NCBI RefSeq assembly: GCF_014656295.1
Contig: NZ_BNCD01000028.1
Span: 1 to 64,000, forward strand
DNA length: 64,000 bases
Direction: 5' to 3'
DNA from: Streptomyces sulfonofaciens
GTDB lineage: Bacteria; Actinomycetota; Actinomycetes; Streptomycetales; Streptomycetaceae
This document shows positions 41,121 to 49,462 of the stretch, piece by piece (within the stretch, counting starts at the first letter, position 1; each line of letters starts with the position of its first letter). A program made the translations under genes and the position numbers. Under the pieces are notes generated by a model, which worked only from the letters and a program-made list of their open reading frames with translations, did not search any database and had not been told where the DNA came from.

Positions 41121-42101
41121 TCACAGGTAGACCACACGATGGCGCAGACTGCCGCTCAGGCGTCCCGCGCGCAGCGCGGCGCGCACCAGCCACTGGGCCC
41201 GCACGGTGGGGGAGCGCGGCAGGGCACAGGCCCGCAGCAGCAGGCGCCCCCATTCGCGGTACGCCTCGGCCGACGAAGACCGGGGCATCCCGTCGGCGGC
41301 GAACCGCCGGTAGAGCATCGGGTGCGACCGGCCGTAGCGGAAGTACTGGCGGGCCATGTCCCAGGGACGTTCGCGGAGTTGGTAGAGGACCACGGCGTCG
41401 GGGACGAAGACGAGTGCGGCCCCGGACAACTGCGCCCGCCAGAAGAACTCCACGTCGTCCGAGCCGTAGGTGTACGACGGGTCGAAGCCGTCCAGGCGCT
41501 CCCACACCTCCCTGCGGACCCCGCAGTTGGCGCCCCAGGGATAGGGGAGGAAGGCGAACGAGTCGGCGAGTCGGGGCACCGCCGACGGGGGGCGGGCGGC
41601 CAGCGCCGCCGCCCCGTTGAGGGCACGGCGCTCCAGGGCGCCGCCCGCCGCGGGCGCCCCTTCGAGAGCCCGCACCAGCGCGGACATCCAGCCCGGGGTG
41701 ACCAGGTCGTCGGCGTCGCAGAACAGCAGCAGCCTGCCGCGGCTGTGCCGGCACCCGGCGTTGCGCGCCCGGTTGACCCCGCCGCTGCCGCGGGTGCGCA
41801 CCACCCGGAGCGCGGGCAGGACCGGTCTGCGGCTCTCCGCGACCCCCGCGGTGCCGTCGGCCGAACCGTCGTCCACCACGACCACCTCCCAGCGGCCGGT
41901 GTAGTCCTGCGCGGCGAGTGCGTCCAACTGCCGTCCGAGGGTGTCCGCGGCGTCCCGCGCCGGTATGACCACCGACACCAGGTCGTCCGCTGCGGGGCCA
42001 CCGTTCGCTTCTGCGGGTGAGGGCCCGGGCCCCGCGGTGCGTCCCGTGGGCGGCCGCCCTGCGCACCCCGGGCCGGGGCCGGCCGTGTCCGGCGCCGTCA
42101 T
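41121..42101 (-). CDS. Family 2 glycosyltransferase
   Basis: 326 residues. A Pro/Gly-rich 38-residue lead is followed by the GT-A fold: LVSVVIPARDAADTLGRQLDALAAQ, WEVVVVDDGSADGT, NRARNAGCRHSRGRLLLFCDADDL (DxD-type metal site DAD) and a C-terminal part with GFDPSYTYGSDDVEFFWRAQL. It is soluble, without membrane helices. The start overlaps the upstream HAD stop (ATGA at 42098-42101), so translation is coupled. In this operon it could attach or accept the phosphorylated sugar or cyclitol made by neighbours. Donor and acceptor unknown. Confidence 0.88.
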   Translation of the reverse strand: MTAPDTAGPGPGCAGRPPTGRTAGPGPSPAEANGGPAADDLVSVVIPARDAADTLGRQLDALAAQDYTGRWEVVVVDDGSADGTAGVAESRRPVLPALRVVRTRGSGGVNRARNAGCRHSRGRLLLFCDADDLVTPGWMSALVRALEGAPAAGGALERRALNGAAALAARPPSAVPRLADSFAFLPYPWGANCGVRREVWERLDGFDPSYTYGSDDVEFFWRAQLSGAALVFVPDAVVLYQLRERPWDMARQYFRYGRSHPMLYRRFAADGMPRSSSAEAYREWGRLLLRACALPRSPTVRAQWLVRAALRAGRLSGSLRHRVVYL

Positions 42102-42823
42102 GGTGCGGCCCGCCGCCCGGTGCGCCCCGGTCCGCCCGCGCCGGCCAGCAGGGCCACCACCGAGGAGGTGGCGCGCAGATCGGGGAGGACCGCCTCGGCA
42201 CCCGCCGCGAGCAGATCCTCGGCGGTGTCCTCGCCGGTCGCGACGGCGACCACCCGGGCGCCGCCCTCGACGCCCGCGGCCACGTCCCGCAGGGTGTCAC
42301 CGACCAGTACCGTGTTCTCACGGTCGAAGCGTGTGCCGTACCGCTCGCCGGCCCTGCGCTGGGCCACCGGTACCAGGCGTGCGCGGACCGGATCGTCCGA
42401 GCCGTACGCCCCCGCCTCGAAGTCGACCAGCTCGTGGAGCCCGAACGCCGCGAGCTTGCGCAGGGCGTTGGGCCGCAGATTGCCGGTCAGCAGCGACTGC
42501 ACCACCCGCGGATCGCCCTGCAGCGCGGTCAGCGCCTCCAGAGCGCCGGGCAGCCGCCGCCCCTGGGAGCGCAGTTCGTCGTCGGCGTCGCGCAGCGCCG
42601 CGGTCATCGCGGCGGCCGACTCCTCGGCGGGGATGCCCCGCACCCCGTGCAGGGCGAGCAGTTCCGCCATGATCTCCGGCTCGGTGCGGCCCTCGGTGGG
42701 CACCGTGGACGGCGGGGGCCCGCCCGTCAGCGCGGTGAAGGCGCGCGGATAGACGGAGCGGCCGGCAGGACCGCTGACCAGGAGGGTGTGGTCGATGTCC
42801 CAGAGGACGAGGCTGGTGCGCAT
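42098..42823 (-). CDS. HAD-superfamily phosphatase
   Basis: 241 residues. Motif I is LVLWDIDHTLL (nucleophile and acid Asp), motif II VVQSLLTGN (Thr), and motif IV VLVGDTLRDVAAG. A helical cap (~residues 15-95) places it in the C1-capped, phosphoglycolate-phosphatase-like group acting on small phosphorylated metabolites. It is the second gene of the minus-strand operon, 196 bp after PfkB, and overlaps the glycosyltransferase. The gap before it holds low-complexity GGGCGTGGGCG-type sequence but no gene. Confidence 0.87.
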   Translation of the reverse strand: MRTSLVLWDIDHTLLVSGPAGRSVYPRAFTALTGGPPPSTVPTEGRTEPEIMAELLALHGVRGIPAEESAAAMTAALRDADDELRSQGRRLPGALEALTALQGDPRVVQSLLTGNLRPNALRKLAAFGLHELVDFEAGAYGSDDPVRARLVPVAQRRAGERYGTRFDRENTVLVGDTLRDVAAGVEGGARVVAVATGEDTAEDLLAAGAEAVLPDLRATSSVVALLAGAGGPGRTGRRAAP

Positions 42824-43019
42824 GCGTTCCTTCGGGTGGAGGGCGTGGGCGAAGTCGGGGGCTGGGGCGTGGGCGTGGCAGCGGGGGAGTGTCGAGGGGG
42901 CCGCCGGTCCGGTGGCGGGGAGCAGCGCGTGAGGAGGGTGGACGGGAGCGGGCGGGGATGCACGGGGCCGTCACGGGTGGCGGGGCCCGGTGGCCTCCTT
43001 CGGCGTTCCCGGTCCGCCG

Positions 43020-43862
43020 TCAGGGCAGGTCGTAGGGGCCGCGGGTGGCGGCGCACCGGGCGGCACGGCCCGCCGCCGCGGACAGCGCCGCCATCGGGGA
43101 GTCGCCGCGGCCGAGGGCGTGCGCGAGGGCCGCGGCGAAGTTGTCGCCCATCCCGTAGCTGTCCGCCTCGGGACCAGGCGCGGGCACGGCCCGGTAGCGG
43201 CCCTCCGTGCTGCCGCCCAGCCGGAAGCGGCCGCCCTGGCGGCCTTCGGTGAGCACGAGCAGGTCCGGTGGTGCGTCGAGCAGCGCGGGGTCGTACCTCT
43301 CGGCGGGGTCGGCGGCGCTCCCGGCGAGGGCGTCCACGTGCACCCCCGACGCGGCGACCGCGGCCAGTTCCCTCAGGGTCGCGGTCAGCACCCGCGCCCC
43401 CCTGGCCCGCCGCAGCACGTCCGGCTCGCCCGCGACGAAGTGCACCACGTCACCGGCGGCCAGGGCGGCCCACGGCAGCGGGTCGTCCAACGAGGGCTGG
43501 AGGCGGGGGCCGAGCGTGGTGGTGGTCCGCTCGCCGGAGTCGTCGACGAGGCTGACGGCCGCCCGTGTGGGACCCGGACGGGTGGCGGTCACCACCCGCA
43601 CACCGAGGCGCCCGAGGACCTCCACCGTTCTCCGCCCGGCGTCGTCGTCCCCGAGTGCGGTGAAGAAGGTGGTCTCCCCGGCGAGTGCCGCCATCTGCAC
43701 GGCGGCCACGGCCCCGCCGCCGGCCGGGCCCTCCCAGATGACGTCGGCGTGGACCACCTCGCCGCGCTCCGGGACCCGCGCGACCCGGGCGATGCTCGTC
43801 CACTCGACGTGTCCGACGACTGCGGTCCGCAGGTTCCTCCCGACGCGCGCTGTTCCGGCCAT
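43020..43862 (-). CDS. PfkB-family carbohydrate kinase
   Basis: 280 residues from ATG 43862, with GGGGAGG nine bases upstream; an in-frame start at 43904 adds 14 residues but has no such site. Ribokinase fold: RTAVVGHVEWTSIARV at the N-terminus, GPAGGGAVAAVQMAAL, then TFFTALGDDDAGRRTVEVLGRLGV. The catalytic-base loop near the C-terminus reads SYGMGDNFAAAL, a GMGD variant of the usual GAGD. These kinases phosphorylate sugars, nucleosides or cyclitols. First gene of the minus-strand operon and divergent from a second set of biosynthetic genes starting at 44183. Confidence 0.87.
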   Translation of the reverse strand: MAGTARVGRNLRTAVVGHVEWTSIARVARVPERGEVVHADVIWEGPAGGGAVAAVQMAALAGETTFFTALGDDDAGRRTVEVLGRLGVRVVTATRPGPTRAAVSLVDDSGERTTTTLGPRLQPSLDDPLPWAALAAGDVVHFVAGEPDVLRRARGARVLTATLRELAAVAASGVHVDALAGSAADPAERYDPALLDAPPDLLVLTEGRQGGRFRLGGSTEGRYRAVPAPGPEADSYGMGDNFAAALAHALGRGDSPMAALSAAAGRAARCAATRGPYDLP

Positions 43863-44182
43863 CTGACTGTGCCTCCCCGCTGACATGGCGTCAAGGTCGT
43901 TCACGGACAGGGAGCCAGGAGTTTCACACGGACATCCCGTGAGGGGGAAGAGCGCACACCGTCGGGAACGTCACGTGGCGTTCGTCGGCATTCGGCGGAT
44001 TACCCGATCGATGCACGGGAAGTACACCCGAGGTACGCCGAAACTGGTGTTGCGGGAGAGGCACCAGCGAGACCAGGTACGGAATGGCTCGGGAGCGTCG
44101 GGTGTACGGAGCCGAGGAGCGCCGGAACCGAGCGGCCCGCCAGTCGGCAGACGCCCCGCGAGACCTCGGGAGTGTTGTGAGC
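43863..44182. other. 320-bp divergent control region of the sugar-like cluster
   Basis: This spacer separates two divergent operons and must hold both promoters. I see no convincing -35/-10 pair. GGGAACGTCACG near 43968 could be the -35 of an ECF-type promoter, but the downstream element is not clear. No gene is recognised. Confidence 0.35.
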
Positions 44183-45013
44183 ATGACCTTGCCATCCTCT
44201 GCGACCCGGTGGGAGACCCCCGCCGTGCGCGCCGTCCTCTTCGACCTCGACGGCACCCTCTGGGACCCCGAGCCGCACGTGTACCGGATCTACGCCGAGG
44301 TGTTCCACTCCCACGGCCAGGAGCTGACCCGCCGGAAGTGGTCCACCGTGCTGGGCACCATCGGCTTCGACCTGTGGAGCACGCTGGAGGAACTCACCGG
44401 CCGCCGGGTGGACCACGCCGCCCTCGACGCCCATGTCGCCCGCCGCAAGGAGGAGGAACTCAGCGGGCTCGGCGCCCGCCCCGGCGTGTCGCGCCTGCTC
44501 GGTCAGGCGGACGCGGCGGGACTCGCCCGGTCCGTGGTCAGCAACAGCCCCACCGACTGGATCACCCGCTACGCACGGCAGTGCGGGGTCGACCGGGGGT
44601 GGCACGCCATCCACAGCGCGGAGGGCGACACCGCCCGCGCCAAACCCGCCCCCCACCTCTACCGCGAGGCCCTGGAGCGCCTCGGCGTCCGGCCCGACGA
44701 GGCCGTCGCCTTCGAGGACTCCCCGAACGGCGTCCGCGCCGCCCGCGCCGCCGGAGTGCGCTGCGTCGCCGTGCCCAACACCATGACCCACCCCCTGGAC
44801 TTCAGCCATGCCGACCTGCTGCTCACGTCCTTCGCGGAGGCCGAACTGGCGGAGATCCTCCAGGCCGTTCACTCCTTAGGGCACCAGGGCGCGGCGCCCC
44901 CGGACGCGGGCCGCACACCCCGGGCACGTCGCCGCGCACCCATCCCGGCACCACCCCACCAGGAGGAGCATCATGTCCGCACCCACGGCGGCACCAGGAC
45001 CGACACCCTCTGA
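44183..45013 (+). CDS. HAD-superfamily phosphatase/phosphoglucomutase-like, with TTA codon
   Basis: 276 residues from ATG 44183. VRAVLFDLDGTLWDPEPHVY (motif I), SVVSNSPTDWI (motif II), AKPAPHLY and VAFEDSPNGVRAARAAGVRCVAVPN (motifs III-IV) define a beta-phosphoglucomutase/sugar-phosphatase-type HAD with an alpha-helical cap. Similarity ends around residue 230; there a rare TTA leucine codon (44876-44878, L232) is followed by ~44 low-complexity residues that overlap the next gene by 41 bp. TTA codons in Streptomyces need the bldA tRNA, so expression may be developmentally gated. The tail could also come from a frameshift that lost the old stop. Confidence 0.85.
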   Translation: MTLPSSATRWETPAVRAVLFDLDGTLWDPEPHVYRIYAEVFHSHGQELTRRKWSTVLGTIGFDLWSTLEELTGRRVDHAALDAHVARRKEEELSGLGARPGVSRLLGQADAAGLARSVVSNSPTDWITRYARQCGVDRGWHAIHSAEGDTARAKPAPHLYREALERLGVRPDEAVAFEDSPNGVRAARAAGVRCVAVPNTMTHPLDFSHADLLLTSFAEAELAEILQAVHSLGHQGAAPPDAGRTPRARRRAPIPAPPHQEEHHVRTHGGTRTDTL

Positions 45014-46280
45014 CGCCAGGACCGCCGACGATGTCGTGGACCACTTCTACTACCCGCCGGACCCCTTCAAGGCCGCCCGCGGCGAGGGCGTCTACCTCTA
45101 CGGCGAGGACGGCAGCCGCTATCTCGACGCCTCCTCCGGCACGTTCAACCTGACCCTCGGCTACTCGCACCCGGAGGTCGTCGAGACCATCCGGGCGCAG
45201 GCCGCCGAACTCATCCACGTCACCAGCAAGTTCCAGTCCACCTCCGTCAACGCGCTGGTCGGCGCACTGGCCGAGGTGGCGCCCGAGGGGCTGACCCGGG
45301 TCCACCTCAAGTCGTCCAGCGGGTCGGACGCCAACGAGGCGGCCATCAAGATCGCGCAGCACCACACGGGCAACCCCGACGTCATCTCGCTGTTCCGCGG
45401 CCACCTCGGCCAGACGATGGCGATGATCAACGCGTCCGGAGCCGCCTTCCGCCGCGCGCCGTTCCCCGCCCAGATACCGGGCGTGGTGCACGTCCCCGAC
45501 CCGTACTGCGTGCGCTGCTTCTACCGGCAGCAGCGGGAGACCTGCGGGCTGCTCTGCGTCGAGCGCATCAACGACTTCATCGACTACGCCAGTTCGGGCC
45601 GGGTGGCGGCGGTCATCCTCGAACCCATCTCCGGCAACGGCGGCAACGTGGTCCCGCCCGACGGCTACCTCCAGGCGCTGAGGGCGCTGTGCGACGAGCG
45701 CGGCATCCTGCTCGTCTTCGACGAGATCCAGACCGGGTTCGGCCGCACCGGGCACATGTTCGCCTCGGACACCTTCGGTGTGGCGCCCCACATGCTCACC
45801 TTCGGCAAGGGCCTCGGCGGTTCCGGCATGCCCATCGCGGGCCTCCTCACCGAGGAGCGCCTGACCGGCCTGGCGGGCCACCACATCAACTCGACCTTCG
45901 GTGCCAACGTCCTCGCCTCGTCGGTCGCGGTGAAGACACTGGAGATCATCCGCCGGCCGGGTTTCCTGGAGAACGTGCGCACGGTCGGCGCCCACGTCAT
46001 GGACCGGCTCGGCGAGCTGGCCAGCCGCCATCCGTTCATCGGAGACATCCGCGGGCGCGGCCTGATGATCGGGATGGAGATCAACGACGCGGACGGCAAC
46101 CCCGACGCGCCCTTCACCAACCACCTGGCGGCCCACGGGATGGACCACGGCCTGCTGCTGCGCACCTCGCTGTACGGCTTCGGCAACGTCCTCAAGGTGC
46201 GCCCCCCGCTGATCATGACGATGGAGGAGGCCGACGAGATGTGCGACCGGCTGGACCGGCTCTTCGCGGACGCCCTGTGA
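44973..46280 (+). CDS. Class III (omega) aminotransferase, PLP-dependent
   Basis: 435 residues from ATG 44973, with AGGAGGAGC upstream. GVYLYGEDGSRYLDASSGTF at the N-terminus, SSSGSDANEAAIK (phosphate-binding turn), LVFDEIQTGFGRTGHMFA (Asp to pyridine nitrogen) and LTFGKGLGGSGMPI with the Schiff-base lysine K279. A cysteine-rich insertion (DPYCVRCFYRQQRETCGLLC) resembles the AGXT2-like branch. It moves an amino group to an aldehyde or ketone. With an alcohol dehydrogenase nearby, oxidation followed by transamination of a sugar or cyclitol carbon is plausible. Its stop overlaps the next start (GTGA). Confidence 0.9.
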   Translation: MSAPTAAPGPTPSDARTADDVVDHFYYPPDPFKAARGEGVYLYGEDGSRYLDASSGTFNLTLGYSHPEVVETIRAQAAELIHVTSKFQSTSVNALVGALAEVAPEGLTRVHLKSSSGSDANEAAIKIAQHHTGNPDVISLFRGHLGQTMAMINASGAAFRRAPFPAQIPGVVHVPDPYCVRCFYRQQRETCGLLCVERINDFIDYASSGRVAAVILEPISGNGGNVVPPDGYLQALRALCDERGILLVFDEIQTGFGRTGHMFASDTFGVAPHMLTFGKGLGGSGMPIAGLLTEERLTGLAGHHINSTFGANVLASSVAVKTLEIIRRPGFLENVRTVGAHVMDRLGELASRHPFIGDIRGRGLMIGMEINDADGNPDAPFTNHLAAHGMDHGLLLRTSLYGFGNVLKVRPPLIMTMEEADEMCDRLDRLFADAL

Positions 46281-47185
46281 AGGCCCTGGTGCAGGGCGTC
46301 GCGGACCGCATCTGGGAGGCGGTGCGCGACGACCGGACGACCCGGGCCGGACGCTACCTGGAGGGCAAGACGGCCGGCGGCGACGCCGAGTTCCCCGTCG
46401 ACGTCCTCGCCGAACAGGTCGCCTGGGACTACCTGAAGGCATCGGGGACGTCCCTGGCGGTCTACACCGAGAGCGAAGGGCTCCGGGTGATCGGCGACGA
46501 CCCGCACTACGTCCTCGTCATCGACCCCATCGACGGCACCCGGGGAGCGGCGGCCGACCTGGAGATGGCGTGCGTCTCCGTGGCCGCCGCCCGCTACGGA
46601 CCGGCGCCGACCATCGGCGACATCGAGTACGCGGTGCTCAAGGAGGTCAAGACCGGACACTGGATGTACGCCGACATCCACTCCGACGGCATCGACAGCG
46701 GCGGCTACCCCGACCCCGTGCCGAGCGTCGGCAGGGCCGAGGACCCTGAACGCATGTTCTGGTCGCTGGAGTTCAACGGCCACCCCGCCCGGCTCATGCT
46801 CGACGCCTACGGCCACCTCGTCGACGCCTCCGCCAACCGCGGCGGGGTCTACGTCTTCAACAGCGCGTCCTTCTCCATCTCACGCATCATCACCGGGCAG
46901 ATGGACGCCTACGTCGACATCGGCAACCGCCTGCTGCGCGACCACCCCGAGACGGAGGCGGACTTCCGCCGGGTCGGCCACGGCAGCATCCTGCACCTCT
47001 TCCCCTACGACATCGCCGCCTCGGTCTTCCTCGCCGAACGCGCCGGCGTCGTCATCACCGACGCGTACGGCGCCCCGCTGGGCGACACCCTGCTCCTGGA
47101 GATCGGCCCGGAGAACCAGCGTTCCTGCATCGCCGCCTGCACCCCCCGGCTCCACGCCGCCCTGCTCTCGGCCATCCGCTGGTGA
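46277..47185 (+). CDS. Inositol monophosphatase-family protein
   Basis: 302 residues from GTG 46277, coupled to the aminotransferase stop. VLVIDPIDGTRG contains the metal-binding D83 and D86 (DPIDGT) and an upstream Glu (YTESEG) gives the remaining ligand. Near the C-terminus the family's WDxAA motif is replaced by FPYDIAASVFLAERAG, keeping the Asp. Between them lies a longer insertion (about 110-190). Members dephosphorylate inositol phosphates, sugar phosphates or PAP with Mg2+. In aminoglycoside clusters related proteins remove phosphate from cyclitol intermediates. The substrate here is unknown. Confidence 0.88.
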   Translation: MKALVQGVADRIWEAVRDDRTTRAGRYLEGKTAGGDAEFPVDVLAEQVAWDYLKASGTSLAVYTESEGLRVIGDDPHYVLVIDPIDGTRGAAADLEMACVSVAAARYGPAPTIGDIEYAVLKEVKTGHWMYADIHSDGIDSGGYPDPVPSVGRAEDPERMFWSLEFNGHPARLMLDAYGHLVDASANRGGVYVFNSASFSISRIITGQMDAYVDIGNRLLRDHPETEADFRRVGHGSILHLFPYDIAASVFLAERAGVVITDAYGAPLGDTLLLEIGPENQRSCIAACTPRLHAALLSAIRW

Positions 47186-47220
47186 AGGCGGCCGGCCCCG
47201 ACTGGCACGGAGGACAGCCC

Positions 47221-48501
47221 ATGGCCCCTACCGAGCACCTGTCCGCCACCTCCCCCGACACCCCGGGCACCCGCGGCGACCGCGCCGCGTCCGACGCGGA
47301 ACGGGCCGCCGTGGCGGCCGCCGCCGACCGACTCGGCCTCACCGTCGGCGAGGAGATACTCGAAGGCGGCTCGCCCGCCCGGGTCCACCGGGCCCGCACC
47401 GCGGACGGCGCCGAGCTCGTCCTGAAGGTCCTCACCGCCCACCCCGGCGCGGTGGACGGCCACGACCTCGGCTCCTTCCACGGCAAGCTCCGCCAGATCC
47501 AGCACCTCGCACAGGGCGCACCGCGGCTCGCCGAGCGCTACCTCCCCGTCCTCGACACGGTCGAGGGGGACGGCTGGGCCGCCACCACCACCCCCTACCT
47601 GCCGTCCGAGGACCTCGGCGCCTGTCTGCGCCGCGGCGACGGGGACGAGGAGCTGTTCTTCGCACGCAACGCCCTGGTGATGCGCGCCCTGCTCGCCGAC
47701 GGCTACGCGTCCGCCGCGTCCCCCGCACCGCCCGGCCACCTCGCCGACGTCCACATCGGCCGGTTCCTGCGCCGGCTCGCGGTCCTGGAGGAACATCTGC
47801 CCGAGCTCGCGGGACAGCGCGAACTCGTCATCGGCGGACGGCGCCAAGAGGCCCCCGCGCCCCTGCTGCGCCGGCTGCTGCGGACCGAGAAGGACCGCCT
47901 GGACGCCCTGGCACCGCCCCGCCTGATGTTCCCCGCGCACGGCGACGCCAACATCCGCAACCTGCTCTTCGCCACGGACGGCCCAGCGGGCACCGGCCTC
48001 CGCATCATCGACCCGCGCGGCGCCACCGACCCGTGGGACCCGGTGTACGACGTGGCGAAGATCCTGTTCAGCCTCACCGTCTGGGACCCGATGCTCCGGC
48101 TCGGCATCCGCGTCGGGCGCGACGGCCCGCACGGCGGCTACCACCTCGGCCTGCGGAACCCGGCCTACCCCGGCTACCGGTCGGCCGCCCACCACTACCT
48201 GGACCGTCTGGACGACACCGACGCCGCGGCCGTCCTCGCCGGCGACCCGCACTGGAAGCAGCGCCTGCTGCTCACCCACGCGCTGCACGTCCTCGCCGAG
48301 GCGCCGTGCCGCCTGTCCGACCGCAAGCCGAAGCCCGACGCGGACGGACGCCACTCCCCGCCCGAGGAACTCGCCCTCGGCCACTACCTGTCGGGCACCC
48401 TGCTCCTCAACGACCTGGCCGCCCAGTGGGCGCAGGGCGCCGCCGACCTCGACGTGGACCGGCACCTCGCCGTGGTGACGGGAGGCCCGCCCGGGCACTG
48501 A
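47221..48501 (+). CDS. APH/choline-kinase-like small-molecule kinase
   Basis: 426 residues from ATG 47221, with GGAGGA six bases upstream; GTG 47182 overlapping the previous stop is a weaker alternative. The protein-kinase-like fold is seen as an N-lobe strand (ELVLKVLTAHP, ATP-binding Lys), the Brenner motif HGDANIRN (H240, D242, N247) and the DFG-equivalent IIDPRG (D264). It is longer than typical aminoglycoside phosphotransferases (~260-300 residues), with a ~130-residue helical C-terminal extension. It may phosphorylate a hydroxyl on the cluster's product or precursor, or give self-protection. Last gene of this plus-strand operon. Confidence 0.85.
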   Translation: MAPTEHLSATSPDTPGTRGDRAASDAERAAVAAAADRLGLTVGEEILEGGSPARVHRARTADGAELVLKVLTAHPGAVDGHDLGSFHGKLRQIQHLAQGAPRLAERYLPVLDTVEGDGWAATTTPYLPSEDLGACLRRGDGDEELFFARNALVMRALLADGYASAASPAPPGHLADVHIGRFLRRLAVLEEHLPELAGQRELVIGGRRQEAPAPLLRRLLRTEKDRLDALAPPRLMFPAHGDANIRNLLFATDGPAGTGLRIIDPRGATDPWDPVYDVAKILFSLTVWDPMLRLGIRVGRDGPHGGYHLGLRNPAYPGYRSAAHHYLDRLDDTDAAAVLAGDPHWKQRLLLTHALHVLAEAPCRLSDRKPKPDADGRHSPPEELALGHYLSGTLLLNDLAAQWAQGAADLDVDRHLAVVTGGPPGH

Positions 48502-48507
48502 CGCCCC

Positions 48508-48550
48508 CGGCGGGCGGGTGCCACCTCACGGGTGCCGCACCCGCCCGCCG
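48508..48550. terminator. 14-bp perfect stem at convergent gene ends
   Basis: CGGCGGGCGGGTGC (48508-48521) pairs perfectly with GCACCCGCCCGCCG (48537-48550). The right arm lies inside the last codons of the reductase gene, whose stop is at 48526. Likely bidirectional terminator for the kinase and reductase genes. Confidence 0.65.
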
Positions 48551-49362
48551 CGGGCGAGGTCGGCCAGCGCGGTGTCGAGGTCGGGTCCGAGGAGGTCGTG
48601 GTGGGCGCTGCGCAGCACCAACCGGGCGGGCCTGCGCGGCGCGGGCGGCGGGTCGTCGCCCTGCACCGGGACCACCTCGGTCGGCAGCGCGAGCGCGTCC
48701 CTGATCCGCTTCATCAGCGCGTACCGGGTCACCACCTCGGACCCGCCCAGGTGGAGCAGGCCGGAGCGGGTCCACAGCCGCTCCAGCGCACCGGCCAGCC
48801 ACGGCAGGTACAGCGGGGCGCAGACCACGTCCGTGCGGGCCGGGGTCCGCGGCCCGCCGAACCGCGCCATGAAGCGGTCGGCGAAGGGGCTGCGCCCGTA
48901 CACGAGGGGGATCCGCACCACCAGGTGGCCGTCCTCCTCGGCGAGGGCGTCCTCCGCCGCGCACTTGGTACGGCCGTACACGTTCACCGGGTTGCGAAGG
49001 GCACCCTCCGTGTAGGTGTCCGCGGTGCCGTCGAAGACGTTGTCCGTGGACAGCAGCAGGATGCGGGTGCCCGTGGGGCGGACCGCCTCCCGCAGCGTCC
49101 CGACCGAACCGGCGTTGAGCTGCGCCGCCAGAGCGGGCTGCCGCTCGGCGTCGGACAGGTCGACCAGACCGGCGGCGTGGACGACCAGATCGAACCCGGT
49201 GTCCAGCAGGTCCCGCAGCGCCCGCCCGTCGCGCAGGTCGAGCCGGACCAGTCCCGGCACCGGCCGCGCGGATCTGGTCCCGACCACCGCGTGCCGGGCC
49301 GACAGACCGGACCACAGGGCTCCGCCGACATAGCCGGAGGCCCCCAGCAACAAGATCCTCAT
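48526..49362 (-). CDS. RmlD-like NAD(P)-dependent sugar reductase/epimerase
   Basis: 278 residues from ATG 49362, with GAGAGG five bases upstream. Extended SDR: MRILLLGASGYVGGALW (nucleotide-binding glycine loop), VVHAAGLVDL, LLLSTDNVFDG and the catalytic NVYGRTKCAAE with Y129 and K133. The pattern fits dTDP-4-dehydrorhamnose reductase (RmlD) relatives, which reduce 4-keto nucleotide sugars or related ketones. It is alone on the minus strand, convergent with the kinase gene and divergent from the alcohol dehydrogenase gene at 49463. A role in forming a deoxysugar or amino sugar is inferred. Confidence 0.87.
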   Translation of the reverse strand: MRILLLGASGYVGGALWSGLSARHAVVGTRSARPVPGLVRLDLRDGRALRDLLDTGFDLVVHAAGLVDLSDAERQPALAAQLNAGSVGTLREAVRPTGTRILLLSTDNVFDGTADTYTEGALRNPVNVYGRTKCAAEDALAEEDGHLVVRIPLVYGRSPFADRFMARFGGPRTPARTDVVCAPLYLPWLAGALERLWTRSGLLHLGGSEVVTRYALMKRIRDALALPTEVVPVQGDDPPPAPRRPARLVLRSAHHDLLGPDLDTALADLARGGRVRHP

Positions 49363-49462
49363 TCGACCTCTCCCGGATCCCGGCCGCCCCGCCGGACGGC
49401 CGACCGGCCCACCGTAGCCGTCCGGTCGAGGACGGACAGAACCGAACGGAGACAGCCCGCTC

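Noticed and set aside
43863..43904. Longer start for the PfkB kinase
   Set aside because: GGGGAGG sits inside this stretch and points to ATG 43862; the extra 14 residues do not resemble the family.
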